NCBI GenBank assembly: GCA_026182355.1
Contig: JAPFBL010000117.1
Coordinates: 983,501 to 1,047,500, forward strand
DNA from: Hermatobates lingyangjiaoensis
Lineage: Eukaryota > Arthropoda > Insecta > Hemiptera > Hermatobatidae
Reading direction: 5' to 3'
Length of the DNA: 64,000 nt
Below, piece after piece: positions 11,445-22,394 of the stretch. The notes beneath the pieces were generated by a model. That model was not told the origin of the DNA, did no database searches, and saw only the letters and a list, made by a program, of their open reading frames with translations. The position numbers and the translations under genes were made by a program. The stretch's first letter is position 1, and each line of letters starts with the position of its first letter.

Positions 11445-14015
11445 ATGAACGAAAGAGAGACAGGACAGATTACACTTAAAATAAACTGTGGGACATAGAC
11501 AGAAACATAACAAAGACTTTTCCGTGTGAAATGACACAATAGTTTGGATTTTGTAAAAAGTACTTATATTGTTTAAATCCAAAATTATTATTGTGAAATA
11601 GCTGTAAAAATACTGGTGATCGTTTTGTGGCATGTAATTTACCGTAAACATTTTCGAATAGAACTCTGTTCTAGCATGTATGTTTGATTTAGCGGCATTG
11701 GCTGCAAGCCAATAACTTGACGCACAGGCCTCTAGGGAGTATTATGCTCTTGACGACCACGCTGTCAACTCGTTCTATTAGCGAAGCAGCGGATACAGTT
11801 CTAGATCGCTTTTCCTAAAAATACCATTTTTTCATTACAATAATCTAATTGTGGACGTTTTATGTTCATTTACTTGTGAATGTATCTCTTGTAATAAATA
11901 CCAACACTGACCGCGTCTATGAATTTTGCATCTTAGGATTAATTTTTTTTAAATATTTCAAACAGAATTTCACAACTCTTTTAATTTCTAATCAAAATTA
12001 GTCAAACCATTTATATTAACACAGCAATTCTATATTAGAACTGCAGTAATTTTTACTACTGAGTTTGATATTATATGGAGTAAATACATTTTATTACTTC
12101 AGAATAAAGACATTTCAAATGTTTATAAAATGAGCATATAACATCATATTGATTGTAAAATGCGTGCCGATTGTGTTTACAGAAAATGGAGTACAATATT
12201 CTCCATTTCCAACGTTTGTGCTCATAAACAGTACCTAACATCACTGACTCTCGATTTGTGTTTGCTGAACACTGTTGAGATTATCGTAAGACAACATTTC
12301 ATGCGCCAATTCACTGCTACAGAGATTAAGATAGCTGAAAATATTTAAAAATTACCTAGTAGACATTTTGTAGAGTTTACAAATCACAACTTCTTTATAT
12401 ATAAATTTAAAGAAATTTTATATGCATGTCTATTCTCTACGACCTATCTGATCTGATTGACCATCATTTAGTAATAAACAAATACATTTGTAATTACTAC
12501 AATTCAATTATGACGTTTAGGATCCCTTCTAATTTGAGAAAAAATATTATTTTGTTTTAATTCTTTTTATTTAAATAACAATATGAATATTATTGATATT
12601 ATGAATATTATATGAATATTATAATATTCATATGAATATAATATTATATGAATATTGTATAAATATTATAATATATTGAATAAATAATATGTTATTTATT
12701 AATCATTAGAATAAAACATAATAAAACATTTTAAAAAATAAGTTATTTACCTGAGTAATGCTATGCATTTAATAACACCTGGTAGTGCTATTTATTAGAA
12801 CAGTACTGAATGTCGTGCTAAATTGTGTTCCAGCAAATACCTGAAAAAAAAATGATTGATTTTATCAAATGTGATTTGGCCATGAAAATGAAAAAGAAAA
12901 ATGTATTAATATTTTACTCCTAATCATCAAAAGAACTTATTTATACAATTAATTGCATGCTTTTTGAAAGGATAAATAACAGAAATGCTCGTTATTTATT
13001 AAAAGAACAGATTAGTATATTATATTTTGTTAATTTAACTTAGAATAGACTTAAGAGTTAGTGATTTCAATTGAAATAAATTTTATTTAAAACAGAGAAA
13101 AATGATATAATTACTCATACAACTTTGGATAAAATGCTGTGCTCCAACTTTTAATACATATTCATAATGTTATAATAGTTAATTAAAAACCAGTCAGTTT
13201 AAGAAATAAAATATTTATGTACAGTAGTAGTATTTTGCAGTAGAGATATGCTGATTCCTAAAATACAAAGTGAATTGTTTCTGCAACGATCAACGATGGT
13301 ACTAAATCTGGCTACCAGTTTGTTAAACTAAAAGACCCACTGTCTACAGTTAAATAATTGTGACAAAAAATAATTTATATTTTGTTGACTTCTAATTTCA
13401 TGACATTATTTTGTAGATGTTCACACTAGATACGCTATCAGCTTTGTGCAGTAATTTATTATTTCTCTATAGGAGCTACTCTTAATTATCTATTTCAATT
13501 TATGATGAAGAACAGTGCCACCTTTCTTTGAACTTTCTCCAAGTTAGGTTATTACTTTTCATATTGCAGTTAAAGTTATTCTTGCTGTTGTCATACAGTA
13601 TGGATATTCATTTAATTAATATCTTTCTGGTTAATTTAATTTTGTGGGTTTTTTCTGCATGTTTTTTAGAGACCCCAGCAGTCAAGTGAAGTGTAAGTCC
13701 GGTTTTCTTTTAAATAGTTCCATATATATTTGTGGCGACCTGCATACCTTCTTGCAACAACATTTTATTTATTTATATGGTGAGTTTTTTGTAGGTTCTG
13801 TGCCTCAGGTGGTGGTTTGTTAAAAAAGTATTTTATTCTGGATGTTCATACTTCTATAAACTTTATGAGTTTTAGCTGGTCTTCTTCGATTGGAGTCAAA
13901 TCTTTTATATATGATAATATCATCATGGTATAATCAATGACAATAACTCCATTAACTTCATTAATGGTGAAATGAAATTTCTTACTCATTGTACTTAGTT
14001 TAATGAATTTTAAAA
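11445..14015. other. Gene-less AT-rich DNA with an AT palindromic tract
   Basis: About 12580-12690 is a tract of ATGAATATTAT-type words forming overlapping palindromes. Elsewhere no gene is recognised. A slightly GC-richer patch at about 11690-11810 shows no identifiable content. Confidence 0.55.
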
Positions 14016-14017
14016 AT

Positions 14018-14774
14018 ACCTGGAAGTTTTTTTTTTTTTTTTTTTTTTTGTCAGAAAACAGCATGCTCCACCCGAAGGCACCACACGCATCAAAATCTTC
14101 AATGCTACACAACAATCTCCATCATGCTATGCAAATACAGCTTAAACAACAACAAAATAACCACAATGACAACAGAGCACACAGATAATACAGGCTATCA
14201 TAATCAACCCAGTAAATTAAAATATTTGTTAACCACTTCCCCGAAGGCACCGACTAGGCCCTCCTCCAACAATGCTGCAAGCTGCGGGGGCCACGCACCT
14301 CCGGCAGTCACCACTTTTCTCTCCATCCTACTCCTCTCTGAGTTTAACTCAACGCATTCGAACAGGAGGTGTTGAACTGTTTGAGGTGACCTACCGTCAC
14401 AGCTACACCCTGGAAAGTTGACAAGTTTCAGGCGGTGGAGATAGTGGCCAAATCTCCCATGCCCTGTTAGAAACTGGGTCAGTCTCCAGTCCACTTTGAG
14501 GTTCTTTTTCTTTCTCTGACTGACAGATGGTAGAAATCTTTTTGTAAGTTGAGCATTGGTCGCCTCTTCCCACAACTTCTGCCAGCACTCCATGCTACGT
14601 TCATGGGCCCACTGCTTGAGGGCAGTGTTTGGCATGTGAGAGTAGATTGGCTCTGTATTTATCTGTTGGGCCGCCCTTTTGGCCAGCTGGTCAGCCAACT
14701 CGTTCCCTTCTATACCAATGTGGCTCTTGACCCAGGTAAAATAAACTGTTGCCCTTGCAACAACCTGGAAGTTT
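14018..14774 (-). mobile_element. 5'-truncated non-LTR retrotransposon with poly(A) tail and candidate 12-bp TSD
   Basis: Read on the minus strand, coding sequence enters near 14762, runs to a stop at 14204, continues as about 150 bp of 3' untranslated sequence, and ends in a 23-base T run (14027-14049), which is the poly(A) tail. ACCTGGAAGTTT occurs at 14018-14029 beyond the tail and again at 14763-14774 at the other end. This is the arrangement expected of a target-site duplication around a 5'-truncated insertion. If it is real, the element is about 730 bp long and the first 22 codons of the open frame belong to flanking DNA. Confidence 0.7.
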
Positions 14775-14827
14775 GTAGGGTTAGTGAGGAATGATATAAT
14801 TTCGAGGTAATAAAGTTGACTGGCCAT
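14204..14827 (-). CDS. Non-LTR retrotransposon ORF2 C-terminus: RNase H end plus zinc knuckle (fragment)
   Basis: A 207-residue open frame without internal stops. YFTWVKSH (29-36) and GNELADQLAK (41-50) are the last two motifs of a type I RNase H domain, including its final catalytic Asp (46). This enzyme removes RNA from the RNA/DNA hybrid during retrotransposition. A basic linker follows, then LTGHGRFGHYL (120-130) and a C-terminal knuckle CSCDG...HLLFEC (141-158), as found in RNase H-bearing non-LTR clades such as R1, LOA and I. The upstream RNase H residues, reverse transcriptase and endonuclease are missing. Residues 1-22 probably read through flanking DNA, given the direct repeat at 14763-14774. 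The intact frame suggests a fairly recent insertion compared with the other debris here. Confidence 0.88.
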   Translation of the reverse strand: MASQLYYLEIISFLTNPTNFQVVARATVYFTWVKSHIGIEGNELADQLAKRAAQQINTEPIYSHMPNTALKQWAHERSMECWQKLWEEATNAQLTKRFLPSVSQRKKKNLKVDWRLTQFLTGHGRFGHYLHRLKLVNFPGCSCDGRSPQTVQHLLFECVELNSERSRMERKVVTAGGAWPPQLAALLEEGLVGAFGEVVNKYFNLLG

Positions 14828-15755
14828 CGCTGCTGAAAGACCGCCCTGCCCTAAATATTTCTATCCTCTCACAAACAGTCCCAGCCTTTTATAGTTTGCT
14901 TGTAACACTCAGTGATTTTTAGTGTAAACATGTAGTGAAGCATTAACTCATAGTATAAAATGTAAACCCAACAATGCCCCATGATAGCCAAAAAACTTGG
15001 CTATTTTCTAGTAGTGTATACCATCTTGTATAATTTACTTATATTTTCCGTATTAATTAATATGTTATTAATTTCAATCCAGTTTTGGTGCTTTACTAAT
15101 TTTCTGAAGTATATAATTCTGTTTTTCAAAAAACAGAAACTGGTTTCTCCATAATTTTTGCGGGAAAGAACTTACCAGTACACATATTCTCTATGAAGAA
15201 AGGGAATTAAGGCCACTGCATTAACAGCATATAGTCCTCTTAAGTACTATGAAGGCAATAATTTTGATTTTAATGAATTATGAATTATTTTAAAACTAAT
15301 AGCCAAAGAAATGGATGAACAAAGAAGGAAAACTCTGGAAATATTATATACTAGAAAGGCCCAGTAATCCGTTAATTCTAGAAGTGACATTTAAAATGTA
15401 TATATCATTTATTTGAGTGTGTTAAGTTAAACATTGTTGATGGATACAAAATTATTTATTTCACTTTAGTGACTTTTTGGTTTTCTGGTGAAATTTGGTT
15501 GCCATGCTTGTTTTTATAGTTCAGTGCCATTTGTTCATTCAAACTAGACAGTTGTTGAAATCCATAGACTTTTTTCTTTGTAAAATAATTTCTAATGTAA
15601 TACTTAGTTTTTCTATTTCAAAATTTCATAATTCTGTTAGTTCATACACTAACCTATTTCCAAATTTCTATTGTAATTTCTTATTTGTAACTAGTTGCGC
15701 CTCTTATGTAAGTTTGATTTTTGATGTTTGTTTTATATTTCCTCTGTCTTTTAGG
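14780..15755. other. Gene-less DNA
   Basis: No element boundary or coding feature is recognised. The frame at 15495-15812 is T-rich, low in complexity and without family resemblance. Confidence 0.5.
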
Positions 15756-15756
15756 A

Positions 15757-15845
15757 CCATGAAAAAGGTTTTAAATAACAACAAAAACGGTTGCAATGGG
15801 AGTTTCATTTAAACCTCAAGAACTGACCGAGTCCTGACAAACTTT
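15757..15845. repeat. Dispersed repeat shared with 30812-30900
   Basis: About 85 bp from AAAAGGTTTTAAATAA through GACCGAGTCCTGA resembles 30818-30893 (AAAAGGTTTTAAATAAAACC ... GACGGAATCCTGA) in the same orientation. Both copies lie near TA tracts, and the 30.8-kb copy is joined to the TDSII-bearing core also found at 2.6 kb. Identity unknown, possibly part of a PLE. Confidence 0.5.
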
Positions 15846-15873
15846 AATTTTGTATATATATATATATTTATTT

Positions 15874-15937
15874 ATTCAAAAGATTTCACATAAATACTTC
15901 AAATAACAATCAATGATCAAACCACAATATGAAATGG
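15874..15937 (+). mobile_element. Family A repeat, end fragment
   Basis: This is the outer part of family A (AAGATTTCACATAAA, then ATGATCAAACCACAAT, then GAAATGG), directly after a TATATA tract. It lacks the hammerhead-like centre. About 25 bp of G-rich sequence follows. Confidence 0.75.
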
Positions 15938-15939
15938 GG

Positions 15940-17220
15940 GGAGGATTAAGATTTTTAGTATAATGGGGGGAGCAGTCTTCAGTAATAACCCAGTTGGTTT
16001 TAAGATATTCCAATATTTGATTGTTCCGAAGCTTATAACTTATTGTTGGTCTCCAACTGCCTCCGTACCAGTGCACTTGGTTTTCATCACATATCTGCCC
16101 AGAGAACGGTTTAGTTTAAAAGTAGGTGTTTTTTATTTATGTTTGTTTCCTTATCAATGTTGAGTTATATATATGGTACTAAAATTGGAACCCAACCAGT
16201 TTTTCAGGTTAAGATAAAATCTCAAATGCTCACATTTCTTTTTTTAAACTTCTTGTATAGGTCTAAAACACAGAAGGAACAAATATACATCAATGGAAAA
16301 AAAATAAGAATTGATTTTAAAATGTATAGAATAATATACATAAAAAAATAAATTGGTAAAAGTTCAAGTACTTATAGAAGTATTCATTGAACAATGGATA
16401 GTATGAATTTTTTATAACTGTAAGCATAATGTTGTCAACAGTATTAAAAATTCCATTAAGCTCCTGTTACTTAACATTAAACATAAATTCAAACATCTTT
16501 GCAATCAGGTGACAATACCAGGCAACAGGACACTTCTTTTCATTTCTTTTTTTAATACCTTACACCTTTGACAAATATATATTATAGTAAATTATAAAAC
16601 CTAAGACCTGGACTTATTAATCAACTATAATACTCTTCATATATATTACTGCTACAGATAATTAACTGACATCTTATACATTTTAATATATATGCTTCCA
16701 ATGTTTTTCATCGTTATTGATATTCGTTTTTATCTTTTTTAGACTAGATAAAATTATCTTTTTTATTTACTACCATATTCACTCTCTTTAGGCTAGAACC
16801 CTACAACTCACTATATATTACCTAGAAATCCCTGTTTTGGTGCCTCTTTACTTCTTCCCTTCACTTAATGCAGAAAGTCATATTGATTATATTGTGTTCG
16901 AATTTCTGGATTTATCATATTATTTTCATTATTTTTACTTCACTATAAACATTTTAAATATAGTGATCATAACATAATTGAAAGTGAAGGCTTCGATCGA
17001 TGTATAATTTTTTGGCATTTTATTTTTTTATATCTGTATGAGTGTGATATGTTACATATGATGGATTAAATACTCGTTTTCCCTAAAAATTGACCAAATA
17101 AGTTAAATTTGCCCAACTAATTTTGAAGGAAAATAAATGAAAACGTCTTTGGAGGGCTACATTTTTCTTTCTCGAGAATGAAATGATTGCGGGTTCAACT
17201 TAACTAACAGCTGGACTCCT
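15940..17220. other. Gene-less AT-rich DNA
   Basis: No gene is recognised. At about 16925-16975 a stretch (TTTTTACTTCACTATAA ... ATATAGTGATCA) resembles the start of repeat R and may be a decayed copy. Confidence 0.5.
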
Positions 17221-17222
17221 TT

Positions 17223-17336
17223 CCTCATCTTCTAAGAATGTGTGGTGCATTCAACTCTGCAGGCCTCACTTCAATCATTCCTCATCTTCTAAGAATGTGT
17301 GGTGCATTCAACTCTGCAGGCCTCACTTCAATCATT
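17223..17336. repeat. Two identical 57-bp tandem units
   Basis: The units are 17223-17279 and 17280-17336, identical by eye, with a partial third start. 57 is a multiple of three, so the duplication preserves the frame of the adjoining reverse transcriptase remnant. Perfect identity beside heavily mutated sequence suggests a recent local duplication. Confidence 0.9.
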
Positions 17337-17520
17337 CATCATCTTCCAATTACAATGTCATCTGCATACTCCTATGTATCATATCCTTCTTTAAGATTAT
17401 CCAGTACGCCCTTTACAGCTATCATCACAAAAAGACGGTAACACTTCTCCCTACGAACTGTCTTTAGTGATCATAATCTCTGCTGTGCTAGATTCTACAA
17501 TTGTAGGAACTGTTTTCCAT
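17237..17520 (-). pseudogene. Non-LTR reverse transcriptase remnant (YADD box)
   Basis: On the minus strand, TK followed by a degraded patch with one stop, then GEVLP (17436-17450), aligns with the family's CPQGGVLSP motif. After a frameshift, AVKGVLDNLKEGYDT, a stop, then EYADDIVIG (YADD at 17357-17368) gives the catalytic box with both aspartates. The spacing between the two motifs suits a non-LTR reverse transcriptase of R1/Jockey type, and YADD is not the YVDD usual in PLEs. At least three stops and one frameshift show it is dead. It lies on the same strand as the RNase H fragment at 14.2-14.8 kb but too far away, and that element has its own 5' truncation, so the two are probably separate insertions. 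Confidence 0.75.
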
Positions 17521-17524
17521 GATT

Positions 17525-17812
17525 ATTGATTAATCTCGCCTATAGTACCAAATTTTTAATACAGCTATTAATACAATAGTTAGATAAATTTCTATGAACA
17601 CATAAATAATGTACATATTTCTGCAGAGGCACAAATCAGTAAAACATCAAAATATCTATTCTTTAACAAAAATTAATTGGACTGAGTATATTAACAACAC
17701 ATTTAAATCACGTAATATCGTAATAACGATGTTTTAATATTAAATATAAAACACAATGAACACAGTAACTAGCAATTAGTTATTATATTTAAAAATACCC
17801 AATATATATATA
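17525..17812. other. AT-rich spacer
   Basis: Nothing is recognised. Confidence 0.5.
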
Positions 17813-17814
17813 TG

Positions 17815-17920
17815 GGCTTTTGGCTCTGACGAAGACCACTTCATACGCTTAGAAAATTTGTCCGTTTTTCCCATTTCTTGTTGTGGTTTGAGCATTGATA
17901 TATATATATATATATATATA
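17815..17920 (+). mobile_element. Family A repeat with decayed hammerhead-like centre, in a TA tract
   Basis: TTTTGGCTCTGACGAAGACC (17818-17837) and CCCATTTCTTGTTGTGGTTTGAGCATTG (17870-17897; split here as two words CCCATTTCTTG and TTGTGGTTTGAG) are family A. The stem-loop 3' strand is lost (CTTAGAAAA instead of CGGTTGAAAG). TATATA tracts border both sides (17803-17813 and 17899-17920). Confidence 0.75.
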
Positions 17921-17924
17921 GTAA

Positions 17925-18930
17925 TAGATTAATTAAGATAAAGAAAAATAAGATATGAAGCATTAACAGTAGGATCATTTTAACAAGTAATGTTGAACGC
18001 TTATAAATATCATAGTTTAAGAACCATGAAGAAGACTCCTGACCATTGACGCAAGTTCTAATAGCGGTTTGACTATTATCCAATTGTACAATTTGTCTTA
18101 AAATTTTCGGAATTAACACTTGACTAATTAGTAATAACATGATTTGAAAACAAATTGAAATTAACAGTTCTTAATTTACAAACTTACTGCTATTACATAT
18201 AGACAGATAGAGTTGATATTCTAAAGAATAAATATTATTCAGAAGTCAAAAAACGATTAAGTCATTCAATGCACTGCTGAAATGGCTAAAATAAATTATT
18301 TAGTAATACGTTTATTAGAGTATATAAGATTATATTGAAACTGTAATTAAGTTGATTCCGCCATAAAAACCATTAAGAAACTTTTAATCTAGGGAATAAA
18401 TGAAGGAAGGAATGCATTTATTTAGCTGAATTTTATGGACTGAAATAATTTGTATAGTGGCTGGGAAAGCCAACTCAGTTCAGTAATGGAAATAAAGAAG
18501 GGTTGGGCAAATAAATTTCCTTATTTGTCCGTCCTCTGCGGGAAACCGTTTGAAACTTGCGACTTCACTATCATAAAACATAATGCGCGCAGTCACTACC
18601 AGTTAGTTATTATACTTAAATTAAACCAAAATATATTATCATTAAATTAATGTATTTGTTTCAATATTGAATACCTATATTTTGTCATTGTCTGAGTATT
18701 GTGACTTTTAAATACATTTCCATTCCTAATTAAAAAAAAAAAAAACAAAGCACAAACAAAGCTAAGGAAATATTACACATTAATGTATAATAGCAAAGAT
18801 GTAAATAATCGTGTCATTCATTCCTTCAGCTTATTACAAGATAAATTAGTGCAATCGGTTCCAGAATACATTTATGAGATTCATTACTACATTAAACAGC
18901 ACATAAACACAATAAAATTTATATATATAT
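17925..18930. other. Gene-less AT-rich DNA
   Basis: No feature is recognised. A 13-base A run lies at about 18732-18744. Confidence 0.5.
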
Positions 18931-18936
18931 ATATAA

Positions 18937-19094
18937 AAAGATTTCACATAAACACAATCAATGATCAAACCACAATAAGAAAGAGTTAGGTTTTTGACTC
19001 TGACGAAGACTGCTTGTTACGGTTGAAAGACCTTAGTCTTGTTTTTCCATTTTCTTATTGTGGTTTGATCATATATATATATATATATATATAT
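18937..19094 (+). mobile_element. Family A repeat in a TA tract
   Basis: This contains both outer ends of family A in inverted relation (ATCAAACCACAATAAGAAA at about 18963-18981; TTCTTATTGTGGTTTGATC at 19052-19070) around one hammerhead-like centre (18996-19038). TATATA tracts border it on both sides. One arm is much reduced, so this is a deleted foldback. Confidence 0.8.
18996..19038 (+). ncRNA. Hammerhead-ribozyme-like motif (family A)
   Basis: Stem I GACT/AGTC (18996-18999 with 19035-19038), core CTGACGA (19000-19006), an extra A, stem II GACTG/CGGTT with two wobble pairs, GAAA (19025-19028), then AGACCT as a reduced stem III. The extra base after the core and the near-absent stem III depart from a textbook hammerhead. 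Confidence 0.45.
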
Positions 19095-20543
19095 CATGCA
19101 AAAATCTGGAGTGACCTACACTTACGTATTTTATCATCAAATATAATATAATAAAATATTATAATGTTAAAATATTATAATTTTAATTATAAATTAAATA
19201 TAAAACTCTGTGACCATCAATTGAGTTTTGCTTTTATACTAATATAGCTTTCGTGTAGAAATAATATCAAATTCATAAAAAACCAAAAATTATATAATTT
19301 GTTTAGATATCGTAATAATTAATTCATCTATTACTAGAAACTTGAAATAATTGAATAACCTCACATGTTATAACACGAAGAGACTGATATAATCTCTTAC
19401 TCTCAGTGATTATCTTCTGAAATAATTAATAGAACTATTAACCGCAAAATTCAAATTATATTAGTTTAAAAAAAAACGCAAAATTTTAATTTTGATTAAA
19501 AATGCAATGCTAAAAGAACTAAGTCAGTTTTTATAGATGAAATGATTAGCTTTGCATGATAGAAATTTTTAAGATGATTCGTTTTAGTATAGATTATGAT
19601 CATTTACTTTTTTGTCCTCATGAGCAAATCTATTAATATAATAGGATGGTAATTATACTTGATATAATTATGCGCTTTTTGCGTAAATGAGTTTGTGGCT
19701 GACTGATAGTAGAGCACTTTGACCTATTTGGTACAATTAAGTAATTACAGACAGCGACAAAGGGTATCCGAGCTGGTTTTATCTAAAGAGAAAGACGATA
19801 GTCACTAATCAAACCTCTTTGTAATTCTACTTCGCACAAATTGATCTTGCATTCAATTAACCTACGTTTCTTCCATAGGACTCTCATCTCAGATAAACTA
19901 ATTAATTGCTTTTTACTAAAATAGACTACATTTTTTTATTAACTCTGCATGATTACTGGATATTTTCTTGATTTTTAAAATATTTCTCTTGTAATGAAAA
20001 ATTAATATAATCACGAAAGGATTCTACTGAAAAAAAAAAAAAGTTTGTATTTGGCATTTCTTTTCTTGTAGAATATAGCCATAGTCAAGAAATTGGTTTA
20101 AAAACCTATCAAGAATATAGGGTCAATATATGTCTCATTCTATTATCATTATTAATATTCGATTGTAATTAAAAAGATAAGAAATAAAGTCCAGGAGCAA
20201 GTTCCACGCTGATTACATGCATAGACTACATAACACGCAGTTAATAGTTGTGCTTCATCTATAGCTAAACAGAAATAGGTATTATTAAATTATATATAGT
20301 AGTAAATAGGTAATATAGAGTTTAATCAACTATTAGGTAACGAATAGGCAGCTAGAAGTAATCGAGCACATAATATTTCGATAAATGTAAGCCTTGCAGA
20401 AGTAGGTCAATAGTTATGATAAAGCGTGGCCATGATTCAAATTGGGTTTGATTTCATTTGGCATTTTCTATCTATAATTGTCCACATTATGGCTATGTTA
20501 AGCCATACATGCTTAACATAGAAAACATAAAAAAATTAAAATT
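19095..20543. other. Gene-less AT-rich DNA
   Basis: No coding or mobile sequence is recognised. Confidence 0.55.
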
Positions 20544-20599
20544 ATTGTGGGGTAAATCTAATGAAATGGTCTCCACATATAAAAATTTTAATGATATAA

Positions 20600-20637
20600 A
20601 CAACGCGTTTCGAACACGTAGTGTTCTTCCTTAGGCA
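20600..20637 (-). ncRNA. Hammerhead-like motif, left arm of B1, core mutated
   Basis: On the minus strand the stem-loop GAACAC/GTGTTC and GAAAC are intact, but the core reads CTAAGGA. The conserved G at core position 5 has become A, so activity is unlikely. Confidence 0.4.
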
Positions 20638-20811
20638 TTAACTAAAAAATACAATGACACCAGAGAGTTATATATAGTACAAAGTAAGCAAGTACAAAAA
20701 TTAATATAAAATAAAATATTGTACTATAGATAACAATTATATAGATATAGATATAGTTATATAGATAACTTTGTACTATAGATAACTCTCTGGTGTCATT
20801 GTATTTTTTAG

Positions 20812-20853
20812 TTAATGCCTGAGGAAGAACACTACGTGTTCGAAACGTGTTGT
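20812..20853 (+). ncRNA. Hammerhead-like motif, right arm of B1
   Basis: CTGAGGA (20819-20825), extra A, six-pair stem II GAACAC/GTGTTC with a TAC loop, then GAAA (20842-20845) and CGTG. All conserved core letters are present. Stem III is reduced to a few bases. Confidence 0.45.
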
Positions 20854-20954
20854 TTATATTATTAAAATTTTTATATGTGGAGACCATTTCATTAGATTTA
20901 CCCTACAATGAGTAAATACCACATAATAACTGATTGCACTACATTAGAATTAAA

Positions 20955-22176
20955 ATTATGTTCCTGTTCATAGATTAACCAGTTTTTTTTATTGTACACC
21001 ATTTTCTTAAAAGTTATTATATAAAAATTAGATTAATCATTCTTTAAGATGAGAAAACAAGAAATTATTTCAATTAAGCCATATTTTCTTAGGGTTAGTT
21101 CGTATGGGAAGTAACCCCTAATTGTACTAATAGAGAGCTCTTTACAAAGATAGTTTATCGAATAACATTTTCCTGATTACTAACTACATGAAAAATTTTC
21201 AACAATGATACTAGAACATCATTAAATGAAACAGTGCTTATTTAATCATAATTACTTTAAAGTAATTAAAGTAAAGTTAATTAGTAGTTGTGTTAATGCA
21301 CCACTAACCATGATTAATTTCTGCATCATCAAATTTAATTATTATAGGAAAATGTGAAATGTTATAAACTGAAGCACAGTTATCAGAAAATAGTTTTAAT
21401 TAAATAAAATTATCTTAAAAGTTATAAATAAGAAAGGTAAATAGGTAAATTAAAATGAAAATGTTAATAGAGGTGCTAGGACTGTGCAAACTAGAATAAA
21501 TTTGTAATAAGTCATATTTCATTTAATTTTTCCAATATAGAAAGCACGTATTCATTTTTTTAACTAACCATTTAATCTTTTTTTAGTAAATAAAATTTTC
21601 TTAAAGGTTGATTAAAATTGATGTAGTTAAAACATGCCCTAAAAAATAATTAAGCAAACATATTCTTCTATATGTTTACTTTTTTTAATTTAGAAAAATG
21701 TGGTCTATATAAAAAAATAAAGCATATTTAACGTGAAATAGATTATCATAATAATATTTCAATACAATTTGACAATGTGTAGAAAATCAAAATTTGTAAT
21801 GATGGCTGCTAATCAGAAAGGGTTGTACGGAGTCGTATTTCATGGAACCTTGTGAAGTAAACAAGTCTTGTGTTATGTCATAGGTAATCACAAATTGTTT
21901 TAATTTTCTCATTTTCCTTAAAAGTTAATAACATAAAGGGTTACGAAATAGTTATGATATGATACAGTCTATAATAAATAGTTTTCAACAAATTATACTT
22001 CAATTAAATTTTCAATATGCAATTTAGTTAATAATTTCACGAATACATAACTAACCGGGTATTGTTTAATATTCTACTCAATGTAGATAACACTGAAAGT
22101 TGTCAATACTTTGACTACAGCATGGAAATGTCCTCTCAAGTCTACAACCTACTTTATCATATTGTTCACATTTAAA
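20955..22176. other. Gene-less AT-rich DNA
   Basis: Nothing recognisable. Confidence 0.55.
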
Positions 22177-22211
22177 TAATGATCAAACCACAATAAGAAA
22201 TGGGAAAACAA

Positions 22212-22254
22212 GACTAAGATCTTTCAACCGTAACAAGCGGTCTTCGTCAGTGTC
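22212..22254 (-). ncRNA. Hammerhead-like motif, left arm of A4
   Basis: Minus-strand mirror of the motif at 22278. Core CTGACGA, stem II GACCG/CGGTT and GAAA are intact. The base preceding the core is changed (GACA instead of GACT), breaking the first pair of stem I. Confidence 0.5.
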
Positions 22255-22277
22255 AAAAACCCAACTCTTGGGTTTTT

Positions 22278-22320
22278 GACTCTGACGAAGACCGCTTGTT
22301 ACGGTTGAAAGATCTTAGTC
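22278..22320 (+). ncRNA. Hammerhead-like motif, right arm of A4 (best copy)
   Basis: Stem I GACT (22278-22281) with AGTC (22317-22320); core CTGACGA (22282-22288); extra A; stem II GACCG (22290-22294), 7-base loop, CGGTT (22302-22306); GAAA (22307-22310); AGATCT (22310-22315) as a self-complementary reduced stem III; then T as the candidate cleavage base. This covers the 11 conserved hammerhead letters. The extra A between core and stem II and the loop-less stem III are departures. Hammerhead variants with reduced stem III are known in Penelope-like elements and act as dimers. Confidence 0.55.
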
Positions 22321-22394
22321 TTGTTTTCCCATTTCTTATTGTGGTTTGATCATTGATTGTTGTTTCACGTGTTTATGTGAAATCTTTTTAACAT

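Larger units (their letters stand above)
20546..20952. mobile_element. Family B foldback (copy B1)
   Basis: The left arm (20546 to about 20695) and right arm (about 20770-20952) are inverted copies, for example AATGAAATGGTCTCCACAT versus its complement near 20873-20891, around an AT-rich centre with GATATAGATATAG. The right arm extends further (AATACCACATAATAACTGATTGCAC). Each arm holds a hammerhead-like motif. A single-armed copy lies at 55.9 kb and another foldback at 33.9 kb. Probably a PLE terminal region, by analogy with copy D. Confidence 0.75.
22179..22391. mobile_element. Family A near-perfect foldback (copy A4)
   Basis: The arms 22179-22264 and 22268-22351 are almost exact inverted copies, from TGATCAAACCACAATAAGAA inward to CCCAACTCTTGGG at the centre. 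The right arm runs on through TTTCACGTGTTTATGTGAAA, itself a small hairpin, to 22391. Each arm holds a hammerhead-like motif. The high arm identity implies recent formation or gene conversion between arms. Confidence 0.85.

Noticed and set aside
11168..11651. Open frames of 90-123 codons rich in Tyr-Ile
   Set aside because: They read through TA microsatellites. Only the PLE-like scraps on the plus strand were kept.
14204..17520. RNase H fragment and YADD fragment as one LINE
   Set aside because: The gap is too long, and the RNase H fragment appears to have its own 5' truncation and target duplication.
17841..18140. 99-codon minus-strand frame
   Set aside because: It crosses a family A end and a TA tract, is hydrophobic, and shows no motif.
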